Positions 5,941 through 6,637 of a stretch of 6,637 nucleotides of DNA are shown one piece after another. Position numbers and translations under genes: made by a program. Location: NCBI GenBank assembly GCA_003132865.1, contig PKYZ01000667.1:266-6902 (forward strand), read 5' to 3'. The DNA comes from Bryobacterales bacterium (GTDB taxonomy: Bacteria > Acidobacteriota > Terriglobia > Bryobacterales > Bryobacteraceae). The notes beneath the pieces are model-generated. The model did no database searches and was not told where the DNA came from. It worked only from the letters and a program-made list of their open reading frames with translations. Positions within the stretch are counted from its first letter, which is position 1; every line of letters starts with the position of its first letter.

Positions 5941-6189
5941 AAAAATAGCGCACCAGGACCGTGATGACCAGCCAACAGTTGTCCTCTTCGACGGCGTAGG
6001 CCTTCAGTTGCTGTTGGCGTATGGACGACCTCTCCAGAGGCCGGCGAATGGAAAGTTGCGGCGGAATCCGGTTCTTCCGTGTTTTGCCGGGAAACGCTCA
6101 CCATTTTCAACTGTGGCTACCACCTCGGCTTCCGTGGCGGCGCGCTCCAGTAAGCGTCGCGCGGCATGTGGGTTTAATTGCACGATCAT
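5939..6189 (-). pseudogene. DUF4258 family protein, 1-bp deletion
   Basis: The start is ATG 6189-6187, and the product begins MIVQLNPHAARRLLERAATE, then AEVVATVENGERFPAKHGR. This is the DUF4258 signature: an H-A-x(2)-R-x(3)-R motif, 'TE-EV--TV--GE', then a TGFRRNFPF strand. The uncorrected frame stops as RPYANSN*. Restoring one base near 6012-6017 gives QQLKAYAVEEDNCWLVITVL and VRYF, ending at TAA 5941-5939. The VEEDNCWLVITVLVRYF strand is the normal end of the family. The corrected length is 83 residues. DUF4258 proteins are small and resemble RelE/ParE-type folds by some accounts; activity here is unknown. The RHH antitoxin gene lies 152 nt upstream and DUF2283 directly downstream. The 152-nt gap 6190-6341 holds no recognised gene. 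Confidence 0.7.
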
Positions 6190-6341
6190 AGACTCCCGGG
6201 CTAATCCTCGGGCGTGGAGCCGAGCGCGCGTTCCGTGGTTCCGAGGAACTCTACGGCATTCGGTATATGCTCAACAGCCGTTGCCGAAGTCATCGTGATC
6301 CTCGTGGGACTCGCTTTCAAGGACAACCAATGGACCGACGC

Positions 6342-6561
6342 TCATTCCCGACTTGGCACCAGCACGCGCTCGTAGAATCCGGCATCATCAACGGCCTGGC
6401 CGATTCTGCGAAGCGCGTCAAGCCGGTGTTGGCTGCGTTGGCGCTGATCGAGGAAGGTATTGAACCGCGGTTTCGACGAACTGATTCATATCTTGGTACT
6501 GGCCGGCAGCCAATTCGTCCTTGACCCGTTTTTCGATTTCAGGGGACAGGTTCACATTCAT
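6342..6561 (-). pseudogene. RHH (ParD-like) antitoxin, copy 2, one frameshift
   Basis: ATG 6561-6559 follows GAGGA (6571-6567) at 5 nt. The product opens MNVNLSPEIEKRVKDELAAG, then QYQDMNQFVETAVQY. This is a typical RHH start: a short DNA-binding strand (MNVNLS), helix 1, a G-x-Y turn and helix 2. Uncorrected, it ends at TGA 6420-6418 after 47 residues. Removing one C from TACCTTC near 6455-6458 gives FLDQRQRSQHRLDALRRIGQ and AVDDAGFYERVLVPSRE, ending at TGA 6344-6342: 72 residues, the usual antitoxin size with a toxin-binding tail. No ParE/RelE-type toxin follows directly; DUF4258 is the nearest small gene. Copy 1 is at 1872-1981. Confidence 0.7.
6455..6552. repeat. Direct repeat, right copy (RHH gene segment)
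   Basis: Matches 1872-1970 in the same orientation with roughly 12 differences over about 99 aligned positions. Outside this segment the two copies diverge abruptly on the left (at AGGTATTGAACC) and gradually on the right near the start codon. Confidence 0.75.
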
Positions 6562-6598
6562 GGCCGTCCTCGTTTCTTAATTTTACGACAACACAGGC

Positions 6599-6622
6599 AG
6601 GACAGGCCAGGAGGCCTGTCCT
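6599..6622. repeat. Perfect 10-bp hairpin
   Basis: AGGACAGGCC (6599-6608), a 4-nt loop AGGA, then GGCCTGTCCT (6613-6622), is a perfect inverted repeat. It has no T-run on either side, so it is not a classic intrinsic terminator. It lies 38 nt upstream of the RHH antitoxin start on the minus strand and could be an operator-like palindrome, a REP-type element or the end of an upstream unit. Confidence 0.6.
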
Positions 6623-6637
6623 TGGCAGGCGAAACCG

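Noticed and set aside
5544..5964. Extension of the plus-strand frame from the TPR array to 5964
   Set aside because: After the array loses its frame the translation has no repeat pattern and runs antisense to DUF2283, which has a strong ribosome binding site and family motif.
6599..6622. Intrinsic terminator
   Set aside because: The hairpin is perfect but no T-run follows it on either strand.
1..6637. tRNA or rRNA genes
   Set aside because: No tRNA-like arm pattern or rRNA motif was seen on either strand; short or unusual RNAs cannot be excluded by eye.

Overview
The window is GC-rich bacterial DNA. It looks like an accessory region of a soil-type genome, possibly Acidobacteriota. That guess rests on the carboxypeptidase-regulatory-like domains, the retropepsin-like gene and the mix of small DUF genes; it is family-level recognition, not a search result. 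Nearly every gene except a TIR-domain gene and a small DUF5678-like gene is broken by single-base indels, nonsense codons or truncations. The region is therefore either a decaying island or a sequence with many uncorrected indel errors, and the sequence alone cannot say which.

Left part, all minus strand: a broken, truncated member of a widespread uncharacterised family (1-502); a retropepsin-like aspartic protease gene with one frameshift (779-1257), 14 nt downstream of a DUF5678-like gene (1272-1472); a C-terminal remnant of an IS1-type transposase (1648-1871); and, joined directly to it, a ribbon-helix-helix (RHH, ParD-like) antitoxin remnant (1872-1981).

Middle part, plus strand: a two-gene module. 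Gene 1 (2346-3053, intact) encodes a TIR domain, one transmembrane helix and a predicted extracytoplasmic carboxypeptidase-regulatory-like domain. Gene 2 begins 4 nt later (3058). It encodes a signal peptide, a second carboxypeptidase-regulatory-like domain, a helical linker and about ten TPR-like units with a strict 50-residue (150-bp) period. Gene 2 is interrupted by at least three clear +1 shifts and loses its frame completely near 5400-5500. The layout suggests that a membrane-anchored TIR effector is coupled to an exported TPR sensor or scaffold; this is inference.

Right part, minus strand: a short N-terminal remnant of an uncharacterised family (5512-5595); a DUF2283 gene (5684-5925) and a DUF4258 gene (5939-6189), translationally coupled and each carrying one 1-bp deletion; a second ParD-like RHH antitoxin gene (6342-6561), also frameshifted; and a perfect hairpin at the right edge.

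The two RHH copies form direct repeats of about 99 bp with roughly a dozen differences. They flank the TIR/TPR module, so the module may have been inserted or rearranged between antitoxin genes.
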